From: Bacteroidota bacterium
Lineage (GTDB): Bacteria; Bacteroidota; Bacteroidia; Chitinophagales; Saprospiraceae
Direction: 5' to 3'
Assembly: GCA_018222965.1 (NCBI GenBank)
Contig: JAAEZH010000009.1
Coordinates: forward strand, 1-64,000
Length of the DNA stretch: 64,000 nucleotides
A model generated the notes under the pieces. It was not told the origin of the DNA and made no database searches. It worked only from the letters and a program-made list of their open reading frames with translations. Of the stretch, positions 18,909 through 27,790 are shown piece by piece. Within the stretch, counting starts at the first letter, position 1, and the number at the start of each line of letters is the position of its first letter. The position numbers were made by a program, and so were the translations under genes.

Positions 18909-20019
18909 GATCCTCTAATTTAAAAATTTGACAGATACGTATACCCGCATCCAGAAATTGTAATCTGGCATGGGCATTACGCTCAATATGATAGATATTA
19001 TCGGTAAACAGCACACTCAGGGCTTCCAGTCTTCCCCAGCTTATCACTCTGTCCATTTTTGTGGCTGTTTCCAATTCTGATTGTTGCAATCTGACTGCAT
19101 CTGCACCACGGGTTTTTAAACTCATCAATTCCCGTAAAAAGTGTAGCCCGTATTGCAATAGTTGTTTTTGATTTTCTCTTCCGAGTCCTCCAATCTTATC
19201 GGCCCATTCTGTTAATTCAGCTGGCTTGCCCAGGTAACAGGCCCTCAACCAATCCAAAAACAGACCGGCATTATCGTTTACGCCTTCCTGGAGCATAGAG
19301 AGGGCTTCATTTAGATTCCCGTCTGCCAAAAAGGCCAGTGCTTTGGCTTTTTCAGCATCCAGGTTTTGTCTTTCGACTAATGCGGCCTCGACTTCCGAAT
19401 CCTGAAATCCTTCCACCTGCACCAACTGACAACGCGAAAGAATCGTATTAAGAATCTTATCGGCATCCTCAGCTACCAGAATAAATACCGTTTTCTCGGG
19501 TGGTTCCTCAATCAGTTTTAGAAGGCGATTGCCTTCATTTCCCAGGTATTCCGGCAGCCAGATGATCATCACCTTATGGGTGCCTTCAAATACCTTTAAT
19601 CCGATCTTATGAATAATTCGGCTGCATTCTTCCCGGGTAATATTCCCTTGCCGATTCTCTGCACCAATTAGTTGCAGCCAGTCGAAGGCTGTCATATAGG
19701 GGTTTTCAGCCAGTGCTTCCCGCCATTGCGGCAGAAAGGTATCACTGGTAGCTTTAGAACCAACAGTAGGAAAGGAAAAGTGCAGATCGGGATGTATCCA
19801 GCGGGAAGATTTGATGCATTGAGAACAGGTACCACAGGAATCTTCACCTGATTTACGGTTGGTACAAAGGACTGCCTGGGCAAAAGCCAGCGCAAGGGAA
19901 AGTTTTCCCGAACCCTCCGGCCCCAGAAAAAGCAGCGCATGAGGCATGCGTTCACTGTCCAGCATTTGCCGAACCTGCTTTTGGGTATTTTCCTGTCCTA
20001 TTAATTCACTAAAGCGCAT
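18877..20019 (-). CDS. holB: DNA polymerase III subunit delta'
   Basis: About 380 residues from the ATG at 20017-20019 (MRFSELIGQENTQKQVRQ); an in-frame start 30 bases upstream adds a poor leader. It is the clamp-loader subunit of the replicative polymerase. Seen: P-loop-like LGPEGSGKLSLALAF (about 33-46), four zinc-site cysteines (about 52, 62, 65, 68), and the LSRCQLVQVEGF block that follows sensor 1. The P-loop has KL instead of KT/KS, as is usual for delta', which does not hydrolyse ATP in many species. Overlaps ricT. Confidence 0.9.
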   Translation of the reverse strand: MRFSELIGQENTQKQVRQMLDSERMPHALLFLGPEGSGKLSLALAFAQAVLCTNRKSGEDSCGTCSQCIKSSRWIHPDLHFSFPTVGSKATSDTFLPQWREALAENPYMTAFDWLQLIGAENRQGNITREECSRIIHKIGLKVFEGTHKVMIIWLPEYLGNEGNRLLKLIEEPPEKTVFILVAEDADKILNTILSRCQLVQVEGFQDSEVEAALVERQNLDAEKAKALAFLADGNLNEALSMLQEGVNDNAGLFLDWLRACYLGKPAELTEWADKIGGLGRENQKQLLQYGLHFLRELMSLKTRGADAVRLQQSELETATKMDRVISWGRLEALSVLFTDNIYHIERNAHARLQFLDAGIRICQIFKLEDHELRRMYSQT

Positions 20020-20059
20020 CGCAGCTTTCTGGCTGTATATAGCGCACACAATCGAGGTT

Positions 20060-20527
20060 TTAAGCTCCCAACCAATCTAATACGGAATCATCCAAAGGAT
20101 CAACGGAGGAGGGAATCATTTTGACCAATTGCCCGGCTTCATCCAGAAGATACTTCTGGAAATTCCAGCTAAGCTCACTATCGAGCACGCCGTTTTCAGA
20201 GGCATTGGTAAGCCAGTGGTAGACCGGATGTTCATTTACATCAATCTTGGCCGCCATGGGAAACCCCACACCGAACCGGGTCTGGCAAAAATGCTGTATT
20301 TCATCATCAGAGCCGGGTTCTTGGCCGCCAAAATTATTGGCCGGAAATCCGACTATGACCAGTTTATCAGAAAATGTCTGATACAACTCCTGGAGTTGTT
20401 TGTATTGTGGTGTAAAACCGCACTCTGAGGCTACATTGACCACTATTATCTTCTTTCCTTCAAAAGCTTTGAAATCTATCTCTCCGCCCTTAATATCCGT
20501 AACTTTAAATTGGTGTATTGATTGCAC
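20060..20527 (-). CDS. Glutathione/thioredoxin peroxidase (GPx family)
   Basis: 155 residues, typical of bacterial Cys-type GPx. It reduces hydroperoxides, usually with thioredoxin in bacteria. The catalytic tetrad is visible: Cys 36 in NVASECGFTP, Gln 69 in FPANNFGGQEPGS, Trp 121 and Asn 122 in LSWNFQKYL. Codon 36 is Cys, not a UGA selenocysteine. No signal peptide, so cytoplasmic. Stop lies 40 bases upstream of holB on the same strand, so it may share that transcript. Confidence 0.93.
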   Translation of the reverse strand: MQSIHQFKVTDIKGGEIDFKAFEGKKIIVVNVASECGFTPQYKQLQELYQTFSDKLVIVGFPANNFGGQEPGSDDEIQHFCQTRFGVGFPMAAKIDVNEHPVYHWLTNASENGVLDSELSWNFQKYLLDEAGQLVKMIPSSVDPLDDSVLDWLGA

Positions 20528-20773
20528 GCTTGTTACTGAAATTATACATTATCCCCAAGTCATCCCGGGGGATGTTTCGGGCATATTCTCAGCTAATGTA
20601 CGGATTTCAATAGTACTCCCTTGCAATTATTTGTCTAAATTCCCATTCGCGGAAGCGGAAAACTTAAACAAAGAGATTCCGGCTGCGTCTCTTCTATTTC
20701 CATGATAATCGCCGGCAGGTTAAACAATGGCCGGAGTATTCAGGTTTTCCTGTAAACAACTACCAAAGATCAA

Positions 20774-21196
20774 ATGCGTATTTCCATATACAGACGAGCT
20801 CATTTTAACGCAGCACACCGCTTAAACAACCCCAATTGGTCAGCCGAAAAGAACAAGAAGATTTTTGGGGTCTGCAACAATGACAATTACCACGGCCACA
20901 ATTACGAGTTGGAGGTTCGGCTCACAGGCGAGGTGGATCCGGAAACCGGCTACCTGATAGACCTAAAGGACTTGAAAGAACTGATCGAAGTTCAGATCGA
21001 ACAACGATTTGATCACAAAAACCTGAACCTGGATACTGAAGAGTTTAAAACCCTCAATCCAACTGCCGAGCACATCTGCTTTGTCATTTGGAAGATCCTG
21101 CGCAAACATCTCGATGCCGAGAAGTATGATATTGGCGTAAAATTGTGGGAAACCCCTCGTAATTATGTGGAGTTTCCGGCACCGCCCAGGTTGTAA
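20774..21196 (+). CDS. queD: 6-carboxy-5,6,7,8-tetrahydropterin synthase
   Basis: 140 residues. It converts 7,8-dihydroneopterin triphosphate to 6-carboxytetrahydropterin in the queuosine and preQ0 pathway (the same fold serves pyruvoyl-tetrahydropterin synthase). Zinc ligands His 15 (FNAAHRLNN), His 40 and His 42 (YHGHNYELEV), the catalytic Cys 34 (FGVCNNDN) and the terminal substrate-binding Glu (KLWETPRNY) are present. The other queuosine genes are not in the window. A bidirectional terminator follows. Confidence 0.9.
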   Translation: MRISIYRRAHFNAAHRLNNPNWSAEKNKKIFGVCNNDNYHGHNYELEVRLTGEVDPETGYLIDLKDLKELIEVQIEQRFDHKNLNLDTEEFKTLNPTAEHICFVIWKILRKHLDAEKYDIGVKLWETPRNYVEFPAPPRL

Positions 21197-21216
21197 TCAG
21201 GAAAAATCTGCTAAAT

Positions 21217-21252
21217 AAAAAGCCCGAAGCGCTTCCACGCTTCGGGCTTTTT
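21217..21252. terminator. Bidirectional intrinsic terminator
   Basis: Perfect 15-bp inverted repeat: AAAAAGCCCGAAGCG (21217-21231), loop CTTCCA, CGCTTCGGGCTTTTT (21238-21252). It separates queD (+) from the convergent T9SS gene (-) and ends in T-runs on both strands. Confidence 0.9.
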
Positions 21253-21276
21253 CCTGCACAAAAAACAATCAATTTC

Positions 21277-22023
21277 TTATGGATTGAAACTGCGTTTGCT
21301 CAAACGTACAGTTTTCAATGTGCCGGCATCTTCGTTTTGCAAGCCAATCAGGTAAAACCCATCAGGCAAACCAGCCATATCGTATCGGGCACCTTCCTGA
21401 GCACGGAAATAACGCACCGGACGACCCAGCAGGTTATAAACCACGATCTGATCAACTACCTGATCACCATCCAACATAAAGAAGTCAGTTGCCGGATTTG
21501 GGAAGAGCTGAATATCAGCAATATCCTGGTCAGACACAGAATTATAAGTAGAAACCGCTACTTCATAATCAACCACAACAATCGGATTGTCCAGATCATC
21601 CAGATCGTAAATGGACAAGCGAACGGTGCCTACTCCGGGTACATGGCGTGGCAGCACATGCATATCCAGCAGACTTTCTTCGCCTGGCGCTAAAACAACC
21701 AGATCTTCAAGTACTGTTTGTGGTGGATTGTGATTGGTATCCATAAAAGTGGGATAGCACTGTGTATTATCACAGGTTCTGTATTCCCATTCTACGGGAG
21801 CGTCAATTACTTCGCGCACCCAAACCATGGTAAAGGTCGCATCATCAGAAGTATTGGTGATTGTTGCGTGTGCAACTGGCTCGATATAGTAATCGTTGGC
21901 AAGCTCGTTGTTGCCATATTCAAACTCGTAGGACGTCGGGTCCGGCGAGATTTCTACTTCGATCTGAGCGATCGCAAATAGGGGTAAAACAATAGCGGAA
22001 AAAAGGAGTACAATTTGCTTCAT
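21277..22023 (-). CDS. T9SS type A secreted protein
   Basis: About 248 residues from the ATG at 22021-22023 (MKQIVLLFSAIVLPLFAIAQ signal peptide); the longer in-frame start at 22053 lacks signal character at its N-terminus. Residues about 20-150 form a beta-sandwich with TNTSDDATFTMVWVREV, resembling a CARDB/invasin-like fold; a C-T-C motif (CDNTQC) is present. The C-terminus (IQLFPNPATDFFMLDG ... LLGRPVRYF ... GLPDGFYLIGL) is a type A sorting domain. Function unknown; extracellular. Confidence 0.72.
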   Translation of the reverse strand: MKQIVLLFSAIVLPLFAIAQIEVEISPDPTSYEFEYGNNELANDYYIEPVAHATITNTSDDATFTMVWVREVIDAPVEWEYRTCDNTQCYPTFMDTNHNPPQTVLEDLVVLAPGEESLLDMHVLPRHVPGVGTVRLSIYDLDDLDNPIVVVDYEVAVSTYNSVSDQDIADIQLFPNPATDFFMLDGDQVVDQIVVYNLLGRPVRYFRAQEGARYDMAGLPDGFYLIGLQNEDAGTLKTVRLSKRSFNP

Positions 22024-22050
22024 GTGCAGGATTTTTCGATTGATTTTGAT

Positions 22051-22058
22051 CAAAAGTA
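22051..22058 (-). promoter_or_regulatory. -7 box TACTTTTG of the T9SS gene at 22023
   Basis: On the minus strand TACTTTTG fits the Bacteroidota TAnnTTTG -7 element and lies 28 bases before the ATG. No good -33 TTG is seen about 20 bases upstream of it. Confidence 0.4.
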
Positions 22059-22216
22059 CGTAATTCGGGCTAATTTCTGGAATTATATACTTGCAATATA
22101 CATATCTGTCGCCTTGATAGCATGACTTTATCAGTTTCTTAACAAGCTAAAGGCAATTTCAGTTTTCATTCCGACGTAAAAGAGGGTTAAATCTTCCAAC
22201 GGGTTGCATAAACAAC

Positions 22217-22247
22217 AAAGCCGTTGCAGAAAATCTGCAACGGCTTT
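22217..22247 (-). terminator. Hairpin terminator of the thioredoxin-like T9SS gene
   Basis: 13-bp perfect inverted repeat: AAAGCCGTTGCAG (22217-22229), loop AAAAT, CTGCAACGGCTTT (22235-22247), lying 30 bases past the minus-strand stop at 22278. Only a short T-rich run follows (CTTTGTTGTTT). Confidence 0.75.
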
Positions 22248-22277
22248 GAAGATTAGCGATCAATTGATCGCGGGATA

Positions 22278-24197
22278 TTAGCGCTGAAGAATCAGACGCT
22301 CTGTGTGGATTTGACCGTCAACCACTACGCGTACGTGGTAAACACCAGAAGCCTGATTGCTCAGGTCGAGCTGGTAGTTTCCACCAACAGTATTGTTATA
22401 CTGTGCCGTGTAAACAGTTTGTCCAACATTGTTCAGCACGTCGATGTTTACGTCAACAGCCTCTGTGAAATTCATAGAGAGCTCAGCCAGTCCCTGAGTT
22501 GGGTTAGGCATAACGCGAACGTCAGTAAGTGCATCAATATCTTCAACTGCAGAAGGCTCACCAACCAGTTTGTCGTCAGCATTCAGGATTTGACCATTAG
22601 TAGCGTCAACCACAAAGAATACAACGTACAGATTGGTTTCGTCCCACTCAGCAGGAACATCGTAAGTACCTTCCCAAACAACTGTCTGGTCAGCAACTAC
22701 GTCTTCAGTACCTGCATAACCATTCCATCCGTTCAGGATGTCACGAGCAACATCGTCATAAACCATATCAGCAGCAGGAACTACGTCAGGAAGGGTTTCC
22801 CATCCACCCATAGTACCGGCACCACCACCTGCGTAGTAGTTAGCCTGGTTGTATCCGCTACCTGTACCTGTAACACCGTTCTCTTCGAGAACAATTACAA
22901 GGTTGTAGTCAGAAGCAGCCATTTCAGTAGCAAAAGTAGCTTTTGCATTGATAGACAACTCCCGTGTTCCAGCATCGAAGTCAGCTACAGATACAGTAGC
23001 AGCAACAGGAACAGTACGTGTGATGTAGTTGTCATAAGCAGCAGGCATAGCAGAAGGATCAATTACTTCAGCACGCTCAAATACCACTGATGGGAAACCA
23101 GTGAAACCCGGGAAGCTTGTCAGACCGTTGTCATAAGCAGTAACTGCCATTGGGTCACCATTGTGAACACCAAGTCCGATGAAGTCGTCACCGTGCTCAT
23201 CTTCCAGTTGCTCCATGAATACGAAACCACGTGGACACCATCCACACCAGGTACCAGTTGCTTCCTCAGCAACTACTTTCTTAGCAGGAACGAAGCTGAT
23301 ACCAGATACAGACAAAGAAGCATCGTTGTTGCTCATGTCAGGATCATCTGTGCCGTTTACGTTTTCAGCAGTAATGTCAATTACATACTTAACGGCTTCA
23401 GAAACAGTTACAGGTGTGCTGTGCGTATAGTCAGCAGATGCACCAGGAGCAATAGACAAGCCAGTAAGGTTTTCTGTGTAGCTATTGGTTCCGTCAGTCC
23501 AGGTTACATCAACAGCAGTGATGTCGTTACCACCAACGTTGGTAATGGTAAAGTTGAGGTCAACGTCATTTCCTGTTTGGTAGAACTTCTGACCACCAGC
23601 GATAGAAGCATCAAGCTTCACATCGTCACCTGGCAAAGAAGAGTACAATTTAACATTGTCAACACCCAGGCCATACAACCAACCACCATTGTCTTCATAA
23701 ACAACAGCTACCATCAGGGCTGCATTACCAGTAAGAGAAGAAAGGTCCCAACTTTGTGGGTACCAGCTAACATCACCGGATCCGGCGATCTCACCCGCAA
23801 CTTCCCAGTTAGCACCACCGTCGATAGAGTATACAACGGAAGCAACCTCAGTTGCACCACCGTAAGTAAATCCACCGAAGTTAACGTCCATATCCAGGTA
23901 CAACTCAGAAGCACCGGAAACATCAATCGAAGGGAGCATCAATACGTCGTAAGACTTATCACAATTACAAGCATCATCGTTTGTAGCTGCAAAATTGGAG
24001 CCATTGTCGTCCGGAGCCCAGAATGAACTTCCGAGATCTTCAGCATCACCAAACAACCAACCACCGTCGGATGCAAGGGATACCTGCGTCCAGCCAGCTG
24101 GCATAGATGCGTCATTAAAATCTTCATTTACATAAACCTGCGCCATCAGGCCGGCAGTCGCAAACAAAGCTAAAGTGAGCGTAAAAAGCTTTTTCAT
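22278..24197 (-). CDS. T9SS type A protein with thioredoxin-like CGWCP domain (Omp28-like)
   Basis: About 639 residues from the ATG at 24195-24197 (MKKLFTLTLALFATAGLMAQ); a 33-residue upstream extension is unlikely. First a cleaved-adhesin/jelly-roll domain (about 21-190; YVNEDFNDASMPAGW, GLGVDNVKLYS), then a CARDB-like domain (200-300), then an Omp28/thioredoxin-like domain with ATGTWCGWCPRGFVFMEQ and LGVHNGDPMAVTAYDNG, then a type A sorting domain (VMPNPTQGLAELSMNF ... TERLILQR). The CxxC suggests an extracellular thiol-disulfide role; only known as a surface-protein family. Codon choice is strongly biased, as in highly expressed genes. Confidence 0.83.
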   Translation of the reverse strand: MKKLFTLTLALFATAGLMAQVYVNEDFNDASMPAGWTQVSLASDGGWLFGDAEDLGSSFWAPDDNGSNFAATNDDACNCDKSYDVLMLPSIDVSGASELYLDMDVNFGGFTYGGATEVASVVYSIDGGANWEVAGEIAGSGDVSWYPQSWDLSSLTGNAALMVAVVYEDNGGWLYGLGVDNVKLYSSLPGDDVKLDASIAGGQKFYQTGNDVDLNFTITNVGGNDITAVDVTWTDGTNSYTENLTGLSIAPGASADYTHSTPVTVSEAVKYVIDITAENVNGTDDPDMSNNDASLSVSGISFVPAKKVVAEEATGTWCGWCPRGFVFMEQLEDEHGDDFIGLGVHNGDPMAVTAYDNGLTSFPGFTGFPSVVFERAEVIDPSAMPAAYDNYITRTVPVAATVSVADFDAGTRELSINAKATFATEMAASDYNLVIVLEENGVTGTGSGYNQANYYAGGGAGTMGGWETLPDVVPAADMVYDDVARDILNGWNGYAGTEDVVADQTVVWEGTYDVPAEWDETNLYVVFFVVDATNGQILNADDKLVGEPSAVEDIDALTDVRVMPNPTQGLAELSMNFTEAVDVNIDVLNNVGQTVYTAQYNNTVGGNYQLDLSNQASGVYHVRVVVDGQIHTERLILQR

Positions 24198-24610
24198 GTA
24201 GTTATTTTTAATTGAAACGAATATTGGCCAAATAGTCCCTAAATAAAACACAGTTTGGCAGGTCGTCCAAAGGTAAGGAAAATCATTTGATTCCAACCCC
24301 CCGGACCCAATTTATGAAACTGTCGTGCAGATGACCTAAAGCTTTACTTTATGCCCAAATTGCCCGTATTTCTGTCTTTATCGGGACAACGTACTTCTGG
24401 TTCAATTCCCACATTTGTGCAGCTTGCATTCCACCTCTGGAATTCCACCCGTATATAATCACAACAAAACCCCTGAAAAAAACAACCGGCTTCCGGCTAT
24501 CAGGCGGATAAATTTTGTGAGGAGTAGCATTCGGCGAAAGCCGGATAAAAAGAGTTCCAACAGAAAATCCTATTTTACAACATTCAACGGTACCAAGACC
24601 CAAGATTTTT
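24198..24610. other. Intergenic region upstream of the FAD oxidoreductase gene
   Basis: 413 bases between divergent genes; no credible gene. Two segments related to CCGGCTTTCGCCGAAT occur (around 24487 and, exactly, TTCGGCGAA at 24530-24538). Promoters for both genes should lie here; none is clear by eye. Confidence 0.45.
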
Positions 24611-25951
24611 ATGCACATTGTAATCATCGGAAATGGGATCAGCGGAATCACCGCAGCCCGGCACATCCGCAAACTCAGCGACCATAAAATCACTGTCATC
24701 TCCGGAGAAAGCGACTACTTTTTCTCCAGGACGGCATTGATGTACATTTATATGGGGCATATGCGCTTTGCTGACACCAAACCCTATCAGGATTTCTTCT
24801 GGGAGAAAAACCGGATAAACCTCCTCAATAATTTTGTCGAAGAAGTGAAGCCCGAGCAAAAGAGGCTACTCTTTGCCGATGGCACCGACATGGAATTTGA
24901 TAAACTCATCATAGCTGTCGGCTCAAAATCAAATAAATTTGGCTGGCCCGGCCAGGATCTCGATGGCGTTCACGGGCTTTACCACTTACAGGACCTGGAG
25001 GCCATGGAAAGGCATAGTCAAAAACTGGAACAAGCGGTAATAGTCGGTGGCGGATTAATCGGCATCGAAATGGCTGAAATGTTTCACTCCCGCCATATAC
25101 CTGTTACCTTCCTGGTACGTGAAAAAAGCTACTGGAACAATGTACTCCCCCCGGAAGAATCGGAAATGGTAAGCCGGGAAATCAGGGAAAACGGAATCGA
25201 CCTCCAGCTTGAAACAGAGTTAAAGGAGATCTGGGGAGACCGGGAAGGGCGCGTGAAAATGGTATTGACCAGCAAGGGAGAAAAAATCAAATGTGGCTTT
25301 GTAGGCCTTACCGCCGGAGTAAGTCCAAATATCGACTTTCTGCAGTTTTCGGGAATCAATCTCGAAAAAGGCGTTCTGGTCAATGCGCATCTGCAAACCA
25401 ACTTCCCCGATATCTATGCCATTGGCGATTGTGCCCAATTGCAAACCCCCAAAAAGGGTCGACGCCCTATCGAAGCTATCTGGTATACAGGCCGTATGAT
25501 GGGAGAAACCGTTGCCCATCACATTTGCGGAAATCCGGTCGAATACGATCCGGGTATCTGGTTTAACTCCGCCAAGTTTATGGATATAGAGTATATGGTA
25601 TATGGCGATGTTCCTCCCAATATGCCTGAAAATTACGACAGCCTGTACTGGGAACACCCCGATGGCAAAAAAAGTATACGCCTCGTGTGGGACCGACAGG
25701 GCGGTCATATCCTGGGCTTCAATCTGATGGGGGTCCGATTCAGACATGAAGTCTGCGAAAAATGGATTCGCGAAAAGACAAAGGTTGAAGAGGTGCTGCA
25801 GGATCTCAAGCTTGCCAACTTCGATCCGGAATTTCACCGGGAGCATGAATCGGCGGTACTCAATGCCTATGCCGACAAAACCGGTACACGTCTCCATTCG
25901 CGAAAGCGCAGAAACCTCAAACAGGTACTCAACTTTCTGCGTCCAGCCTAA
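24611..25951 (+). CDS. NAD(P)/FAD-dependent oxidoreductase
   Basis: 446 residues. Rubredoxin-reductase/nitrite-reductase-type pyridine nucleotide-disulfide oxidoreductase fold: first dinucleotide motif IIGNGISGITAARHIRKL (about 4-21), second VIVGGGLIGIEMAEM (about 145-160), FAD-contact block IYAIGDCAQL (about 270-280). No redox Cys pair near the flavin. Thirty bases before the Fe-S membrane protein gene, so a two-gene operon is very likely; together they could pass electrons from NAD(P)H to a membrane-bound Fe-S chain. The acceptor is unknown. Confidence 0.83.
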   Translation: MHIVIIGNGISGITAARHIRKLSDHKITVISGESDYFFSRTALMYIYMGHMRFADTKPYQDFFWEKNRINLLNNFVEEVKPEQKRLLFADGTDMEFDKLIIAVGSKSNKFGWPGQDLDGVHGLYHLQDLEAMERHSQKLEQAVIVGGGLIGIEMAEMFHSRHIPVTFLVREKSYWNNVLPPEESEMVSREIRENGIDLQLETELKEIWGDREGRVKMVLTSKGEKIKCGFVGLTAGVSPNIDFLQFSGINLEKGVLVNAHLQTNFPDIYAIGDCAQLQTPKKGRRPIEAIWYTGRMMGETVAHHICGNPVEYDPGIWFNSAKFMDIEYMVYGDVPPNMPENYDSLYWEHPDGKKSIRLVWDRQGGHILGFNLMGVRFRHEVCEKWIREKTKVEEVLQDLKLANFDPEFHREHESAVLNAYADKTGTRLHSRKRRNLKQVLNFLRPA

Positions 25952-25981
25952 ATCACCCATCAAACGCTAGCATCTTATATT

Positions 25982-27790
25982 ATGAACGCCAAGTCCACAA
26001 AAAAAACGCCGCTTCAAATCATTGGGATTATCCTCTTTTCCCTGGCGCTGATTGTCTTTACGGTTTCGCTGAGCCTAAGCCGGTATAAACTGGACAAAGA
26101 TGCCCTGAAAGAACAACTCGGCGACGACTATAAATACGGCTTTGTAGAACCGGAGATTGATAAAATTACCAATACGACCTACTCCAACAGTTTTGCTTTT
26201 ATGCGGGCTTACGCCGAAAGGATGGATGTGGCCCAGGAAGCAATTCTCCAGGATGTAACTGAGAATAAAGGGCTCACGACCAGCGATGGAGAATACTGGA
26301 ATACCATCCTCAAAGATGACAAGGTCAATTCGATGAAGTTTGCCGTTGCCAAAGCTTCCAGTCTGGGACCGATAAAACAAAACAGCGCGCTTCTATTCTG
26401 GGGGAGTTTCGGACTGGGCCTGTTAGGGGCATTCTTGTATATCCTTCCCAAACTCCGCCAGTCAAAAGGCATTAAGAATAATCATATTTACCACAGTTCT
26501 ATGCATTCGCTGGGATGGCTGGGTATAGCAACCGGTATTTACCTTACCGGTTTTTACGTCTTACTTTACTTCTTTCCGGAGCACATGGTCAGTTGGGTGC
26601 TGCTGGTCGATCCAATCAGCGAGGCCTTAAATGGAGGGCCTGCCTCTCAATGGTTTTTATACGGCTTCCTCTATACGCTTTGCATCATCGTAATGGGAAT
26701 CCGAATGATCATCAAGTATCGGCACAATCGCTACCAGATGATTCGCACGGGCAGTGTCATCTTTTTCCAAACCTGTTTTGCCTTCCTTCTTCCGGAGCTG
26801 ATGGCTTTTCTAAATAAACCAGCCGTCGACCTGAAAAACATCTGGCCCTTAGACTACTCTTTTTTCTTTGATTATCGGATCGACACCTTACTCGAAAATG
26901 GGACATTTGGATTATTCCTGCTTTTCTGGGGACTCATTCTGATTGCCATTGCCGTACCGGTGATCACTTACTTTTATGGCAAGCGCTGGTATTGTTCCTG
27001 GGTTTGCGGTTGCGGCGGACTTGCAGAAACACTGGGGGATCCTTATCGTCAACTATCTGACAAGCGCCTCGGTGCCTGGCAGATCGAACGCTGGCTCATT
27101 CATTTGGTGCTCGTGTTTGCCGTGGTGATGACCATGGCTGTACTATACACCTATCTGCCTGCTTCGGATGCCTTAATCACCAAAGATCGTTTCCTATGGC
27201 TGGCTGTCCTATTGCTGGTTGGAGCGACTGTGTGGATTTACTTCCAGTATCGCAAAAAGAACGGCATGCCCCTTACTGCCGTCATTGTCTCTTCAGCGGT
27301 TAGTCTTGCCCTGATTGCCGTGGCTGTCTTCAATGGCATTTTATTTGATGCCGGGAATCTGATGTTTACCGGTTCTTACCAGCTGCGTTCGTGGTATGGT
27401 TTTGGGATAGGTGCTATATTCTCCGGCGTGATAGGCGTAGGGTTTTATCCCTTTATGGGCAACCGCGTTTGGTGCCGTTTTGGCTGTCCGCTGGCAGCTT
27501 ACCTCGGACTGGTACAACGATTCAAGTCTCGATTTAGAATCACCACCAATGGCGGACAGTGTATCTCCTGCGGCAATTGCTCTACCTATTGTGAGATGGG
27601 CATTGATGTGCGGGCTTATGCGCAAAAAGGGCAGGACATCGTACGATCTTCCTGTGTGGGTTGCGGCATCTGCTCGGCTGTTTGCCCCAGAGGCGTACTC
27701 CGACTCGAAAACGGTCCGGATGTGGATGAGCGGGCACTGGAGCAAAGAGTGATTCACATTTCAGAATCGGAGGTAAAGCTTTTGGCATAA
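25982..27790 (+). CDS. NapH/CcoG-like ferredoxin-type integral membrane protein
   Basis: 602 residues. An N-terminal membrane helix (13-32), a soluble 100-residue loop (KYGFVEPEIDKITN...) and then about eight membrane helices. Two Cys motifs in the membrane part, RWYCSWVCGCGGLAET and WCRFGCPLAAYLG, match the NapH/NosR/CcoG membrane ferredoxin family. The C-terminus holds two 4Fe-4S motifs: CISCGNCSTYCEMGI and CVGCGICSAVCPRGV. Predicted to carry electrons in the inner membrane, probably from the FAD enzyme encoded just upstream. Its 3' end overlaps the convergent DUF4328 gene by 37 bases. Confidence 0.83.
   Translation: MNAKSTKKTPLQIIGIILFSLALIVFTVSLSLSRYKLDKDALKEQLGDDYKYGFVEPEIDKITNTTYSNSFAFMRAYAERMDVAQEAILQDVTENKGLTTSDGEYWNTILKDDKVNSMKFAVAKASSLGPIKQNSALLFWGSFGLGLLGAFLYILPKLRQSKGIKNNHIYHSSMHSLGWLGIATGIYLTGFYVLLYFFPEHMVSWVLLVDPISEALNGGPASQWFLYGFLYTLCIIVMGIRMIIKYRHNRYQMIRTGSVIFFQTCFAFLLPELMAFLNKPAVDLKNIWPLDYSFFFDYRIDTLLENGTFGLFLLFWGLILIAIAVPVITYFYGKRWYCSWVCGCGGLAETLGDPYRQLSDKRLGAWQIERWLIHLVLVFAVVMTMAVLYTYLPASDALITKDRFLWLAVLLLVGATVWIYFQYRKKNGMPLTAVIVSSAVSLALIAVAVFNGILFDAGNLMFTGSYQLRSWYGFGIGAIFSGVIGVGFYPFMGNRVWCRFGCPLAAYLGLVQRFKSRFRITTNGGQCISCGNCSTYCEMGIDVRAYAQKGQDIVRSSCVGCGICSAVCPRGVLRLENGPDVDERALEQRVIHISESEVKLLA

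Noticed and set aside
20060-20527. Selenocysteine glutathione peroxidase
   Set aside because: The catalytic position is encoded as Cys and the frame contains no UGA.
22305-24026. Long open frames on the + strand (261 and 287 codons) opposite the thioredoxin-like T9SS gene
   Set aside because: They lie entirely antisense to a clear gene whose restricted codon choice removes stops on the other strand. Their proteins have no signal, domain or RBS.
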